Assembly (NCBI GenBank): GCA_001566295.1
Contig: KQ964248.1
Coordinates: 1,674,001-1,738,000 of the forward strand
Source: Microdochium bolleyi
Lineage: Eukaryota > Ascomycota > Sordariomycetes > Xylariales > Microdochiaceae
Direction: 5' to 3'
Length of the DNA stretch: 64,000 nt
Positions within the stretch are counted from its first letter, which is position 1; each line of letters opens with the position of its first letter. The translations under genes were made by a program, and so were the position numbers. The notes under the pieces are model-generated. The model saw only the letters and a program-made list of their open reading frames with translations, did no database searches and was not told the DNA's origin. Below, one piece after another: positions 21,042 to 33,514 of this stretch.

Positions 21042-22770
21042 GCAAGCGGTAGCGCCCGGACTGGCGCTCTCTCACACGCGCTGGGAGCAATCTAGCCAGG
21101 ACAGCACTTATGCAGCTCCGACCACATTCGAAACGCTCCAAGCCACTGCTGGCACGTTCCATGCGGCTCGGTAAGCGGGCCACACTCGCCAGACAGGCAC
21201 GGGCTCAGCGGGACGATCTCTCTCGCGCGGGGTCCGTGTGACAGGTCAGAGCGGCCAGACAACAACAGAATGGACGGCACAGCTCCCCCGTCATTCGCTG
21301 CACAACACATTGCGAGCGGCCAGAAAAGTCCGGGGCAACCTTGACGTCGAGAGGGAGGAGTGGCCAAGCAGATCTACAGAGCATGGCTTTGGAGCACGGA
21401 GCATCGTGCTGTGCCTTAGCTATTCGTGACAATCAGCACTGGCCCCTAGGCCGCCCAGCATGCGACCTCGATGTCCGCCGATATGCAGTCCGTCCTCCGC
21501 ACGTCTGTTCTCGTCGGGCTTCTCGAACCCCGAGCTGCGCGGCAGAAGGGAGGGGGACTGTCTGGTGAGCTGCATGCTAGCTGCATCTCCTCGGCACGTC
21601 GCTCTGCCTCGTCATGCACGTCTACGGAGTGCAACGACATTTCCCCCCGGCCGTCTGGGCAGGGGCGGAAGCCGCCGGTGCAGACTTCAACATGATACAC
21701 AGGACTGCTTCCGATACTCCGGTAGGCTCACCTCCTTGAACACAAGCAAATCCCCTGGTACAGGCAGCCGGAACTTTTGAGCTGTCATATACTGCGCTAG
21801 CAGAGCTTGTGTAGTCATCGTGCCAGCCACGCGGCTTGCCCGGTCGGCTACAGGCGGTAATCTCGCAACCGAAGTATGCTGCTGCTGCTTTTGTGCTGTG
21901 TTGACTGTGGCGGGGTGTGCACATCGGACACATGCGCAGGAGTGCAGCTTATCACCGGGATGGCAGGTTTGGTTTGTCAACGAGATCGGTCAGATACTGC
22001 TATGGGCTTCACCGGCTGGGCACGACGGCCGTGCACCGCGAGAGTGGTAAACCAGGTACCGCTGCCTTGCCGCCGGTAAGTAAGGTATGTATGTACAGAG
22101 TGCAGAGTAGACAGGGGAAAGGCAAACTAAGATGACAACTCGGCAAAGGCCAACACACAACACGACTAGCATGAGATAGTTTGCTGCACTTTCGGATCCG
22201 CGATCGGGTCTGAGCTTCCTGCTACCTATGCAGCGTGCTCTGTGCTTCTGTGCATACTACTGTGGGAAGACGCAGGACGGGCTCCTCTGGGCTTCCATAT
22301 CGCGATCCTCCCTTCGATCCTTCGGTCAGAAGTTGCGTGCTTATGCAGCCCCTGCTCTGTTGCTGACGCATACCTTATCTTTCCTTTCACGACGTGTGTG
22401 CGTGTGTTGGAGACCGTCTCCATCTGCTGCCGACGGAAGGTCATTACATGCTTGGTCATCACCAACAGACGAGCCACAGCGGAAAGTTCGTTCAAAGGGA
22501 AGAGACAAGCGACGCGTTGTTCCCCCACAGATAATTAGAGCATCGCCGGGAGAGAGCCGGGCCGCCAACCGGGGGCCAAGGCACAACAGGGCAAGCATCG
22601 GCTCCGTATGTGCACGCGCAATTTGGGCTTCGCTGCACGAATCCTGGATCAGAAACGCAGTTACCTCCTACAAGAAACAAACTTGCCGCACCATACCTAC
22701 CGGTAGGCATCTCACCGGACGCGCGATGTAACCCCGGGAGACGATCACCAGGTACCGGGGTCATAACTAG

Positions 22771-22833
22771 TGTGTGTGTGTGTATGTGTGTCTGTCGGTC
22801 TGTATCTGTGTGCGTCGGTCTGTATCTGTGTGC
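22771..22833. repeat. TG microsatellite followed by a 20-bp perfect tandem duplication
   Basis: A run of six TG units starts at 22771. After a short TG-rich spacer, GTCGGTCTGTATCTGTGTGC is present twice in a row at 22794-22813 and 22814-22833 with no mismatch. Confidence 0.93.
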
Positions 22834-23199
22834 AGTCCGGCAGGACTTTCCGGCAGACGCCCGGCCGGCGTCGAGAAAGTTCGGTCCTGAGACGGCGAGC
22901 CGCTTTTGCTTGCGTTCTTGGCAAGACGACTCTCTCCCGGAAGCCTGTCGTGTGTTGCGTTACGGCCCAAGGAAAAAGTCGGACGACAAAATAGTTGGAG
23001 CGCGTGCATAGTTAGGGTACCGAGGTGCATATCAGTGCGAAAGGAGGAGGGTCTGTGTCACGACGAGTTCGTGCAGCATAATTTTTGCCGGGACCATGCC
23101 AGCCACCATTAGATCATCACCACCATCAGTCTCGGTACAAGTTCCTTCCTTTCCTTTACTTTCTATTACTTTCTTCCTTGCATGGCCCGTGGGGGCTAT

Positions 23200-23219
23200 T
23201 CTATCCTATCCTATCCTAC
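23200..23219. repeat. Short CTATC tandem repeat
   Basis: Three CTATC units followed by CTACC, in a pyrimidine-rich stretch upstream (on the plus strand) of the CSE1 stop. Confidence 0.8.
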
Positions 23220-23705
23220 CCTTGCCGGACCCGCGGGTCCTGCAAGGACACTACTGCAGTTCGGGGCTCAGATAATGTTTCACGAAAACCCAAACAAGTG
23301 CGGAATGACCCCTCGTCATGATGCAGCAAGCACCGAGTATCACGACTCCGGGAGGAAAAAAGGATACCTCTTGCGGCAAAGACGTCCTCTCTGGGGGAGA
23401 CACCACGGTCTGTAGCCGTGGAAGCGCAAGAAGAACTAAAGTCCGCCTGTCCAGGTCTGGCATTGAGCTTCACTCACGAGCTTCTGGGTATAACCAATTC
23501 ATTGCGGCGTCTGGGTTTGATGATGTGTTGGCTCTCCACGGGTTGGGTTTAACAGGGATGTTCTTACATGACATATACCACTACTATCACCATTCGCGGG
23601 TATGAAGCTGTCAGCTGCAGTTCGCGTTTCGTATCGATAGGGCAAGAAAGTATTTCCATAAATCTCAGTTCCTCTTATGCTGCTCGCTTTTGGTATCAAT
23701 CAAAT

Positions 23706-26700
23706 CTATCCCATGTATGCAGCCAAAGCCTGCTTGCCCTGATCATCCAACCGCTCCTGCACGTACTTGCCAACCGCGCCATTATGCCTGGCATCCGCTT
23801 GCGTGATGTACTGGCGAACAAACTGCTGCAGATCCTGGATCTCAGGGAAATCCAGCCGGCGCTCCTGCTTGCAAGTGCGTAGCGCTGTGAAGCCGAGGCC
23901 GAAGCCAATGTCGTCCACGTCCGCCTCCACGACCTCGTCTCCCGCACCCATGGTCACTGCCGGGGCGTTGGCCAGCATCTTCAGCATGGCCTCGCATGTG
24001 AACCGCCAGCCCTTTGCGTACTGAACGGCGAAGGCTTGACTGTCTCCAAGCGTCTTGGCAAACGAAATGACAGCCACCCGGCGCTCGTTGGCTACAAGCT
24101 GGTCAGAGACAGGTAGGATGATGGTGAGATATATCGGCACAAAAATCTTCTGCTGGATCTGGTCCGCGGTCTGGATGAAGACATCGGCACCAAGTCCAGA
24201 CTCGAGGTTGGCTGAGCAGATGTGGTAGAAGCGGACAAACCGCTGCTTGAATGAATCTGACGGTGTGGAGTTGAGCTTAGTGAAGAGCAGCGTCAAAATT
24301 TCCTTGAGAAACTGCTTGGTTGTGGCACTGTTGATATGTGTTAGCGGAGTCTTCGCGAGATGGCACAATCATGGTGGTACTTACCCTGGCAGAGACTTGG
24401 CAACAGTGTCGAGCAGGTCCATGGCGTCAATCTCAGTGCGCTTGTTACTAACAAGACGCTGGAAGATGCCAAGAATGGGCTCAACCTGATTCTGTGCAAC
24501 AATCGACTCAGCAGATCTTGGGATGATTGCTGACAACAGGCGTGTGAGGGCAGGCACGTTGCCGCGAGTTTCCCACAGAGTCGGCATCAGAAGTGGTGCA
24601 ATGAGAGCTTGGTAGTGTGTCGGCAGGGCGCCTGTAGGCTTCTTCTCCAAGAGCTTTGCGAAAACTTGGAACACATAGGGTGTGAACTCGGTGACTTCTT
24701 CTGTCAGGATCAAGTTCAGCGGCTGCCACAAGCGGTCTTCGAGTACAGCAGTGGCCTCCTGGGAGCTGAAGTTGACCACGGCACCAAGGGCTTCAAAGTG
24801 GTAGTAGTAGAACCGCGGGTTGCTTGGGTTCTCCTTGATGATGTTTGTGATTCCGATCAGGTGGTCAAGGACCATGTCGGCGAATGGTGCAATGCCAGTG
24901 CCCATGACGATCAAGACACGCATGATGCAGCGCATCAGGTACTCGTTCTCCTGCAGCTTGGCTGCTGACTTCTCCTTCTCGACCAGTGTGAAGAGGTGGG
25001 TCAGCAGATCCTTCGCAAAGGGCTCGATATCCGCCCTGCCGAAGATCTTGGTGCCGTCATCTGTGCTGAGGAATAGCAGCCGCTCGACAGCGATCGCGGC
25101 GTACGTGTAGACCACATAGTCGGACGAGCCGAGATTCTGAATGAGAGGCTGGAAAGCACCCTGCCACTGTTCCTTGGTGAGGTGGCTGCGGAAAGTATAC
25201 AGGTACTTGATCGCGTCAACCTTGGAGATCGGCTCAACCCCGCTATCCGAGATCAGGTCATTGGCAATGTGCTGTTGGAAGAAGTCCACCACATTGACCA
25301 ACGGGTTGACGCTCTTCACACCTTGCGCAGCAGTGACGGCGCCCTTCGCAGCTACAGCGAGGAATAGGGCAATTGCTGTGTCCTTGTCCTTCCAGTTCGA
25401 CTTGCCCTGCTCCAAGTAGTGGTTGATGTACTTGCTGGCGACTGTTGTGACCAGCGACTCGAATTTGACCTGGAGTTGTCGCAGGAAATCAGTGGCCGCT
25501 CTCCGTCTCGAGTCGCTGTCTGAGCCCTCCAGGTCGCGGCGGATAAACTCGATTGGCTCGTCCTCAAACATTTCAATATCGGATTCCCTGAGCGCCACAT
25601 TCGGCAGCACGACCTTCTCCACCACCTGGCTGAGCACGTTCTCGTCTTGGAACGCACTGGAATGTTTCTGAGTGCCCGCAATCGCTGTCAAGAAGTGCAG
25701 AGCACGGGATACCAAGTTGTCGTATTTGGTCTCGGGGCCAACCGCCGAAAGGAGATTCCATGCGCTGGAGATGAAGACTGGAGCGTACTTGCTGAACTCG
25801 TCATCGTATTTGTTGATGTACAGCTCGAGAGCTTCGCAGATGTCGGCCTTGACGTTCTCGAGAACACCAGCCTCGGAATCGTCGTCAGTCACGAGCAGAG
25901 GGTTTTCGTATGTCAAGTACTTGTGCAGCAAAGTCGAGATCTGCTCGAGGCTCGACTCGAACTGTGGCGGCATATCTTGGCAGGAGAGATCGTAGAAAAC
26001 CTTGACCAGGAGGCTCATGGTGTCAAAATAGCCCTTGAGGTTCTCCTTGTTGTTCTGGTTTGCGGTAATGGCCTGGTCTGTCATGCTTAGCAGGCTCAGG
26101 AACGGCCCCGCGAACGTGTTCAACACATGGTTGATCTCTCTGTAGAGGTCGTCGGATCGGTACAGTGGCCGCCATCGGACGAAGATCGAATGTGCGACTT
26201 CCAGCACGCCATTGTTGACCTTGTAGTTATCGGCCGAGAATCTGGAGACGAGGTCCTGGACGAGGGTATCCCAGCGCTCCCAGAAGTCAGAATCCGCGAT
26301 GATGCTGATCGCTTCACCAAGCTGTGTTTGAATGGTGGCAGGGCAGGCGATCATGAGACCAATGAGCTCCTGCTTTATTGTGTTGACCTCGTCGACCGGC
26401 AGCTTGTATCTGCCCTCATCGTCCTATAAGAAAGGTAGAGAAGTTAGCGACGTCATGCGCGGCCTACGGAGTTGTGCCTGCTGCGGCAAGAACGTAGACG
26501 CAGCAGCAGCAGTCGCTAGGCTGGGAGGATATGGGCTCACCACATAGTTGTGCCTGATGAAGTTCTTGAAAGCCAGAGACGCCGAGAGTCGGATCTTCTG
26601 GGGGAAAGAGTCGCTGGCGACGATCTTGAGGAGCTGGAGAGAGTACTGAGGCTTCTTTTCTTCGAGCTTGAGAGCGCTTTCGGCTGTACACATACTACCA

Positions 26701-26859
26701 CATTAGCATGCTGGCCCAACGGCGACTATGACAATGCGGGTTGGAGAGACCCGAGCGAGAGGGGCAACATTGGTGAAGTGGCGGCGCACCTTTCTTGTGC
26801 TTGGACGGATCGAGTGTTGCGTCCAGCAGTTGGGCGATTCCGCCAAGGTCTGAAGACAT
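23706..26859 (-). CDS. CSE1: Exportin-2 / importin-alpha re-exporter CSE1 (CAS)
   Basis: Four exons: 26790-26859, 26541-26683, 24385-26423 and 23706-24327, across introns of 106, 117 and 57 nt. Joins keep the frame (DPSKHKK to AESALKLEEKKP; NFIRHNYV to DDEGRYKLPVDEVN; AKSLPG to ATTKQFLKEIL) and give 957 residues, the normal CSE1 length. Exons 1-2 make the importin-beta N-terminal (IBN_N) helices; exon 3 holds the Cse1 HEAT-repeat core (IACPATIQTQLGEAISIIA, DMPPQFESSLEQI, EDEPIEFIRRDLEGSD); exon 4 ends the CAS/CSE1 C-terminal domain. It binds RanGTP and carries importin-alpha back from nucleus to cytoplasm, which is needed for nuclear import and, in yeast, for chromosome segregation. The donors of introns 1 and 2 (GTGCGC, GTGAGC) are less canonical, but protein continuity supports them. 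Confidence 0.95.
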
Positions 26860-28225
26860 GGTTGCTGCAACACAGTCGGAGACGGCCTGATGACAGTCGA
26901 AGCAACGATTGATGGTGAAGAAGCTGCTTGGGGGCCAAAGAACACAGCCAGGCAGATGCAGGAAGAGGGTGTCTGTTGTTTGTATGGGGATTGCGGTGAC
27001 CAGACAGCTCAAGCTCCAATGCGGGTCGTTTTTTATTGACATTGTGGTCCCGCTCGCGGCGGGACCGCCGACGAGGCAACAGACAGCTTTCAGGCACCAC
27101 GCAGCAGGACTGCCCCGCCACAGCTAGAGCTCCACCACCCGGGTGCAAGTGTTTGCATTGTTCAAGCTTCACCAGCCCAGGTAAACCTCTGGGTGCTTCT
27201 ACTAGGCGGCCCGTCGAGCATCTCAGGCACGCAAACAAGGCAGGAAAATGCATCACACTGCTCCGATCACTCTCCAAGAAGTACTCCGGCGAACGGCCCG
27301 CATAGTGTATCGCAGCGACAGCGGTATCTGTGGTCTCGGTCACACGTGGCAGCCTGTACACCACAGCGGACGCTTGAGAGTTTCACGGTCCGGTGGCATG
27401 CAGGTAACGGAAATGCCGTTTTGGCATCATGCTCGGAGTCAAAACGCCGACCTCGAAGTCCAGAGGTGAGCTGCTCGACACGGCTCCAGACATTGGAGTC
27501 TGGAGAACCTTGACCCAGCCCTGGGCAGCGGCACGGAATCGATAACACTAGCCCCCAGGATTGGTGACGGGGAGAAGTCTCCAATCGTTATCAGAAGTCT
27601 CTCTCCACTGTGTTTGCTAGGTCGGGTACCCCGCAGTGCAATGCAGTACGGTACTGTGCAGACGCCGCTCGGCAGGATCCGCCATAAGCCTGCACTACCG
27701 CAGCAGTAGCTGGGCAGGTGATAGATAATAACCCTGGAGCTACGTCAAGTCGACCCAGACTGACTCCAGGGCTAGCCGGTCATCCGATCTGCGCAACACT
27801 CGCAACTGCCGGCGCCTGCTCAACAACCTGCCTTTATTCCGTGACGATCCCACCTGCGCAGACTTCGCCAAGTCGCTCGATATCCCTCATTAGTCCCCCA
27901 GCCTTGTGCTCGCGCTCGGCCTGCTCCGCCCAGCACCCAGTCGGGAAGACTTCACCCAGCAAAGCCAGCCTCGACGACTGATCTCATGTTCTCGATCTCG
28001 AATCCGACCGCTTCGCCCATTTAGCGGTGCATAAATTTCATCGGACCATCAAGACACGGAACAGATCCTTCGCATCATACTCTCGAGCCTGCATGCTCTT
28101 CAACGGGCGGGGATCCGCTGATCCTGCGAGTGCCACAACGGGTTGTGCGGCAACTCAGATGCTTTTGGACGTATGAGCGCGTAGTAGAAACAAGAACATC
28201 CAACGGATGACGACCGAAGGTCCTC
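26860..28225. promoter_or_regulatory. Divergent intergenic region between CSE1 and TSC2
   Basis: About 1.4 kb between opposite start codons, so it holds both promoters. A TATA-like GCATAAATTTC lies at about 28029-28039, roughly 190 bases upstream of the TSC2 ATG. A near-palindrome CAGTACGGTACTG is at 27644-27656. No gene frame stands out. Confidence 0.45.
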
Positions 28226-31200
28226 ATGCCTCCCACGTCCGAAGACGAGGGCTCTTTGCTGCAAGACCCAAAGGCTCCAGGTTCTCTTGCTAGTGTCTTC
28301 AAAGGCCTGGCAGGAGCCTCGAAGCTCACAAGGCTGCCGCTTGGCAATTCCATGCCCTCGACACAGTCTGCAGGTCTTTCTGTCGATGCTCAGGTCGCTC
28401 AACAGCTCAAGACGTCAGCGTCTATATCCCACGGCGTTCCACAGCAGCATGTTCAGGCGTTGAACCAGCTCAAAAATGGCCCTTCCTTGAACGACCGAGT
28501 CAGCGCTGCGGCGGCTCTGCGGCAAGCTGTTGTGGACTATCCTCTCAACCCGGTGAGTCCTAGGACCATTTGGTTGGTCGCAAGACGTAAAGGTGGACTA
28601 ATGTAGTCTTCTCAGGTGCTCGACATATGGTACGCAGCCAAGGACCTTGTAGACCCAAAAAATTCTGACAGCACGCGGGCTGCGGGCTGGGAGCTGTTGA
28701 CGGCTTGTGTTCGACACCAATCCTCAACTGCTCTAGAGCGGAAAGAATTCTTTCAGACGATTTCATCAGCTACATCTCCTCAAGATTTCAGGTTTCGACT
28801 CTCGGCTCTCGTCGAGCTCGCCAGAAAAGGCCGCAGTGTATCTGGCTTCGACTACGATATTTTCCCCCTTGTCTCAACATGGCTCGTATCCGCCTTCGAC
28901 ATAGTGAAGGGCGCCAGGAGCTCTGCAAAGAAGTCAGGGTCACGGGTGCCAGGGAAGAACAGTGTGCTTCCGGAGGAAGAGAACTTTTCCGACCTCTTCA
29001 ATTTCATCAAGGACCTTATCAAGTTCAACATCAGTGCGGCCAATGAAGAGGCTATCGAGGCACTTGTTGACTCGTTGTTGAAGATTTGCATGGCAGCAAG
29101 CGTCGAAGGTGATTTGAGGGCATGCATCGACGTACTGGAGTCCATTGTCACCTACGGTGCCATACCACCGCAGAAGCACAAGGGCTGCGTGCAAGTCCTC
29201 AGCTCTATCCACTGTCTGGTTCCTTCACTCGAAAAGGCCTCGTGGCACACCTTTCGAGTCTTGTGCCGTTCGCACAATGGAGCTGCAACGGTCAGGCAAC
29301 TGATCGAAGTCCTAAACACCGCTGCAGAAGAGCCAGGCAGAGCAGAAACAAAAAAGCAGACTATACGAGAAGTTAGGGGTGCAATCTCCATCCTACAGAA
29401 GCTGGTGGCCAAGAGTTCGGAAAAGGGCTATCCGGTTATTCCTTTTTCACTTCTCGTCGATGGCCTGGAGAGTGCTAGCAGCACATCAAGCTGGCGGATA
29501 CAGCTCGACATTCTACGTTTACTGAATGTCTTGTTCGACGCAGAGGGTGCCGACGTCAACGATATTTTGTGTGATGAGGACTGGGCACCTTTGTTCCAGG
29601 TCGCTGTCACTTGTGCAAGTATTGCCATCAGGCCGAGCAGCAAAGACGAGATGGCCAGGTCTCAGGGCACACGTGAGGACTCCCTGACGCCGGAAATCGC
29701 CATCACGGTCGAGATACTCAAGCTGGTTTCTCGTGTTGAGATGATCATCGGCAACTCCCCGTCCCCGCTCCTCCAGAGAGAAGACTGCATCGATTTTCTC
29801 GCGAAGCTTCATCACTTGCTCCCAGACACAGCCGCACTTGCTGTTCTCGATTACTACAAGGAGTTCCGATGCTGTTTCCCGTCAGATGCTGACTGGGAGG
29901 GGAAACTTGAGAGCGTCTTGCACGATTTCTTTTCTGATAAAGGCCGATCAACCGAAGTTCGCTCCAAGGCTCTCCAGATCGTCACAGAACTTTACGACAT
30001 GATCGAACTCATAGACGACCATATCGAGCCTGGATTCGTGCCGGAACTGGTGAGGAGACTGCTCGCTGGTGTTTCAGAGGAATCGGATGCTCATCTGTTA
30101 GAAGAGCTGGTATCATTTTCTTGCGCGGTCGCCGCCATAGCGAATCACGACCTATTCCTCAGCATTATCGACACTCTTCGCGGTGTCATTGGTGGTGAGC
30201 GACTGCGCGCGCCTCTGGAGCCGGAGAATATGAGTTCTGCCTCCAGCTCGACGCAAGACACTACCAGAGGATCCGCGTTCTCGACGCCATCGAACGTGGT
30301 TATCAAGGGTTACGTCAAGTTGTTTGTGACCCTCATGGGCCACAATTCGGCGAAGGCAACACATCTCTTCGAAACACTCGTCGCAATCGCGAAGCTGGAC
30401 TCGTGTGAACTCGATGCACGGCTGAGTGCCATGAAGCTTCTGTTCCGACTCAGAGCAGACTGGGCCAATCAGGTTTTTCTCGTGGCTGATACAGAGTCAA
30501 GCTCTCTAGCTGCAACGCTTGTGCGTACTGAGGCGGCCCTGCTGCGGAAGCAGGCCGAAGAAGCAAATCAGCCCAGCAGACACTCTAAGTCGGAGGGCAC
30601 GGCTACCAACCGACCTGCGCGTGGTGCTTCTTTCTCGCAATTGCATCCTCCCGACCGCATGCAGGCGATGAGATCTTCGAGTACGGCGCGGCCGTCGCCA
30701 ATGCACTATCAGCAACTGTGGATGCTGCCTGATCCTGAAGCACTCCCGCCAAACACGTCTCAATTCGCGAGCCCGGTACTACTCTGCAGTCCACGAAACG
30801 TCACTTCTACGGACCAGCAAGCAGAGCCCGAAGCGGATATTTTGCGTGCCAGCACATGGCTCGAAGCTATCTTCGAGCTCTTGAAAGAAGGATGCGACTG
30901 GGAGGTCTACAGCTTCATGCTCGTGCATTTGCCATCTCAACTCAGCAACCACGCCCTCTTCAAGTCCGCCATTCCTCAGATGCAAGAACTTCGTCGGATT
31001 GTGTGCGAGCAGCTTCGGGCTAACAGTCTTCCCGAGCCACCCAACGCATACGGGCTCCGTCGTGCGGATGTTGCCATCTGCTATTTCCAGTCTCTGACCA
31101 TGATCCTCAGCTACCATCATCATTTCCAAAAGCCCGAAGAAGATGACATCGTGCGCACCTTTGTGCAAGGCATTGCCCATTGGGAGCGAAGCGCGAAGAT

Positions 31201-33139
31201 TTGCATACACGCATTATCGATATGCTGTCACGAACTGCCATCTTCAACAAGCAAAATGCTAGTGACAATGCTGTCGAAAATGTCTCAGATCATCACGCAG
31301 CCATATGTAGCGATGCATATCCTGGAGTTCCTTACGTGCCTCAGTCGGCTACCTGAACTCTACGCCAATTTCCATCAAGAGGAGTTCCGGATCGTCTTTG
31401 GCATCTGTTTTCGATATCTGCAGTATGCCCGCGAGAAGCGGCAGGCCCAAAAAGTGAACACGCAGAGTGAACCACACACTGCGCATGCTGGCCACTCGGA
31501 ACGAGCAACCCCTAACGCGGCTGACGACCTACCCCAATACGTATACGCGCTCGCGTATCACGTCATTGTCTTCTGGTTCATGGCGTTGAAACTGCCTGAC
31601 CGTCCAACTCATGTTGGCTGGATTGCGAAGAATCTTTTTATGGACGCAGAAGGTGCCCAAGCATCCGACGAGCAAGCACAAACCACGATCGACTTCATGC
31701 AGCGTGTCACTTATGCAGATGTCGTTGAGTCTGCAGCAGATCCCCTCTTCACTCCTGACCGGTTTGGGCCAATCAACAAAAGGCGTTGGCTGGTCGGCAA
31801 CAGCATAGTGACCATCGAGCAAGCGACAGCCTCTGGCTGGGCACAGATTACGAAAAGGCACCCTTCTGGAACATCGTCGTACATGATCCGCGAAAACTTT
31901 CAGCGGCCACCACCTCACCAAAAGAGCATGGCAGAAAGAGGAAGAGATGAAAACACGCCACTTGCGAACGCCATCCTACCAAACCACCTCCTTGTGTCAC
32001 TGCTCACCTCCTTACCACAAGGGCATGACCATACTCGTCCTATTCCCCTACCGGATGACGACGTAGTGCAGCGGGCTATTCGCCTGTTCGATCACAACTC
32101 CACGGTCGACGGCCACAAAGTCGGGATCATATACATCGGCGAGAACCAAACTGAAGAATCAGATATCCTGGCCAACGTGTCTGGCAGCAGCGATTATGTC
32201 GAGTTCCTGAACAGGCTGGGCACGCTGACCAAACTGAAGGGTGCCACTTTCAACACGCAGGGGTTGGATCGTCAGTACGGCACCGATGGAGAGTACACAT
32301 TTTGTTGGCGAGATCGTGTCACCGAAATGGTCTTCCACGTCACTACCCAAATGCCGACAAATATCGAGCATGACCCACGGTGTACGCTCAAGAAGCGCCA
32401 CATTGGCAACGACTTTGTCAACATCATCTTCAACGATTCCGGCTCTCCATTCAGGTTCGACACATTCCCATCGGAGTTCAACTATGTCAACATCGTCATC
32501 ACTCCCGAGTCCCGCGGCTCTTTTGTGGCAACCCGGCAGCAGACAGCCAGTGACGTTCCGCAGCCATCGTTCTACAAGGTGCAGGTGATGAGCAAGCCAG
32601 GTTTCCCTGAGATCTCCCCGGCATCAGACACCAAGATTGTCAGTCTCAAGGCTTTACCCGCCTTCATCAGGCTCCTCGCGCTCAATGCATCAGTGTTCTC
32701 ACTAGTGTGGTCAACGCGGGAGAGTGGCGGTGACAATATATCGTCCTGGCGCAACCGGCTGCGGGAGATTGTCCGGCTTCGTGACAGGTTCGGGCTCAAG
32801 GTCTCCACTACAGCAGCCTCGACCAGCGGTGCTCCTTCGCCGCCTGGGACGTCGAATTTCGGCAGTCAAACTGGCGCTCACGGCTTCCATGGTTCGCAGC
32901 AAGTCGTGCAGTCCCCACACGACTCGCTACGCATGGGCAGCGCCATGCGCGAGAGCTTCAGCAACCTCCGCCGGTCGTCCGTCGCGACGTTCTTTTCGAA
33001 CAACAGCGACCATGCCCCGCAGCATGCGTCTCATCGCTCATCGCTGGCGTCGACCACGAATTCGGATACGACGGAAGTAAACAGTGTCAACGGCGCGGAA
33101 TCGGTGGTCGATAGTGTCGACTTCTCCAAGTGGGCGTGA
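28226..33139 (+). CDS. TSC2: Tuberin, TSC2 (Rheb GTPase-activating protein)
   Basis: Two exons, 28226-28552 and 28616-33139, joined in phase 0 across a 63-nt intron (GTGAGT, branch ACTAAT, CTCAG), giving NPVLDIWYAAKDL and 1,616 residues. A long helical-repeat region (tuberin N-terminal and central domains) carries the binding surface expected for hamartin. The Rap-GAP domain lies at about residues 1275-1410 (VGIIYIGENQTEESDILAN, DYVEFLNRLGTL) and keeps the catalytic asparagine thumb in KRHIGNDFVNIIFNDSG, Asn1374 in this model (codon 32408-32410). A low-complexity Ser-rich tail follows. Known role: with TSC1, stimulates GTP hydrolysis on Rheb and so restrains TORC1, coupling growth to nutrients; in fission yeast it also affects amino-acid uptake. 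No TSC1 gene is in this window. Confidence 0.95.
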
Positions 33140-33514
33140 GAGTGTACCAGTATGTGGGGAGCCGTCTAGACACGCTATAGCACCGCAAGGTGATGGATAT
33201 TGTATATATGAACCATTGTATGTTTATCTAAATATCTCCTCGTCACGTCACGAATGGGCCCGGGAAGTGGAGTTGATGGCATTGAAAAGAACATCGAGGA
33301 CCAAATACGAAGCGAGGAATTGATAAGAGACCACGAGCTTCTGTCCGCGATAACACGACTATTTCTTAGTTGGGTGTGGATATACCAGGTCTGCATCCAG
33401 TAATCAAGGGTTTGGGCGTACTGAAGGCTTCTGATTAAATCTTTTTTGTGCTGCCGTTATGCGCAGTTTAGAGGGCTCCCGCGCATCTGCCGCGTAGGAC
33501 GGGACTCATTAGTG
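33140..33514. other. Convergent 3' intergenic region
   Basis: AT-richer spacer of about 375 bases between the TSC2 stop and the stop of the downstream minus-strand gene. Contains TGTATATATGAACC at about 33200; nothing else seen. Confidence 0.5.

Larger units (their letters stand above)
18207..23705. other. Gene-poor stretch, 5.5 kb
   Basis: From the start of the PH-domain gene to the stop of CSE1. All frames here are short, lack recognisable motifs and overlap one another on both strands. The first few hundred bases should be the PH-gene promoter and leader, and the last few hundred the CSE1 3' end. In between are a 19-bp tandem repeat (20977-21041), a TG-rich microsatellite (22771-22833) and a short CTATC repeat (23200-23219). 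No transposon relic, tRNA or AT-rich island was recognised. Confidence 0.5.
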
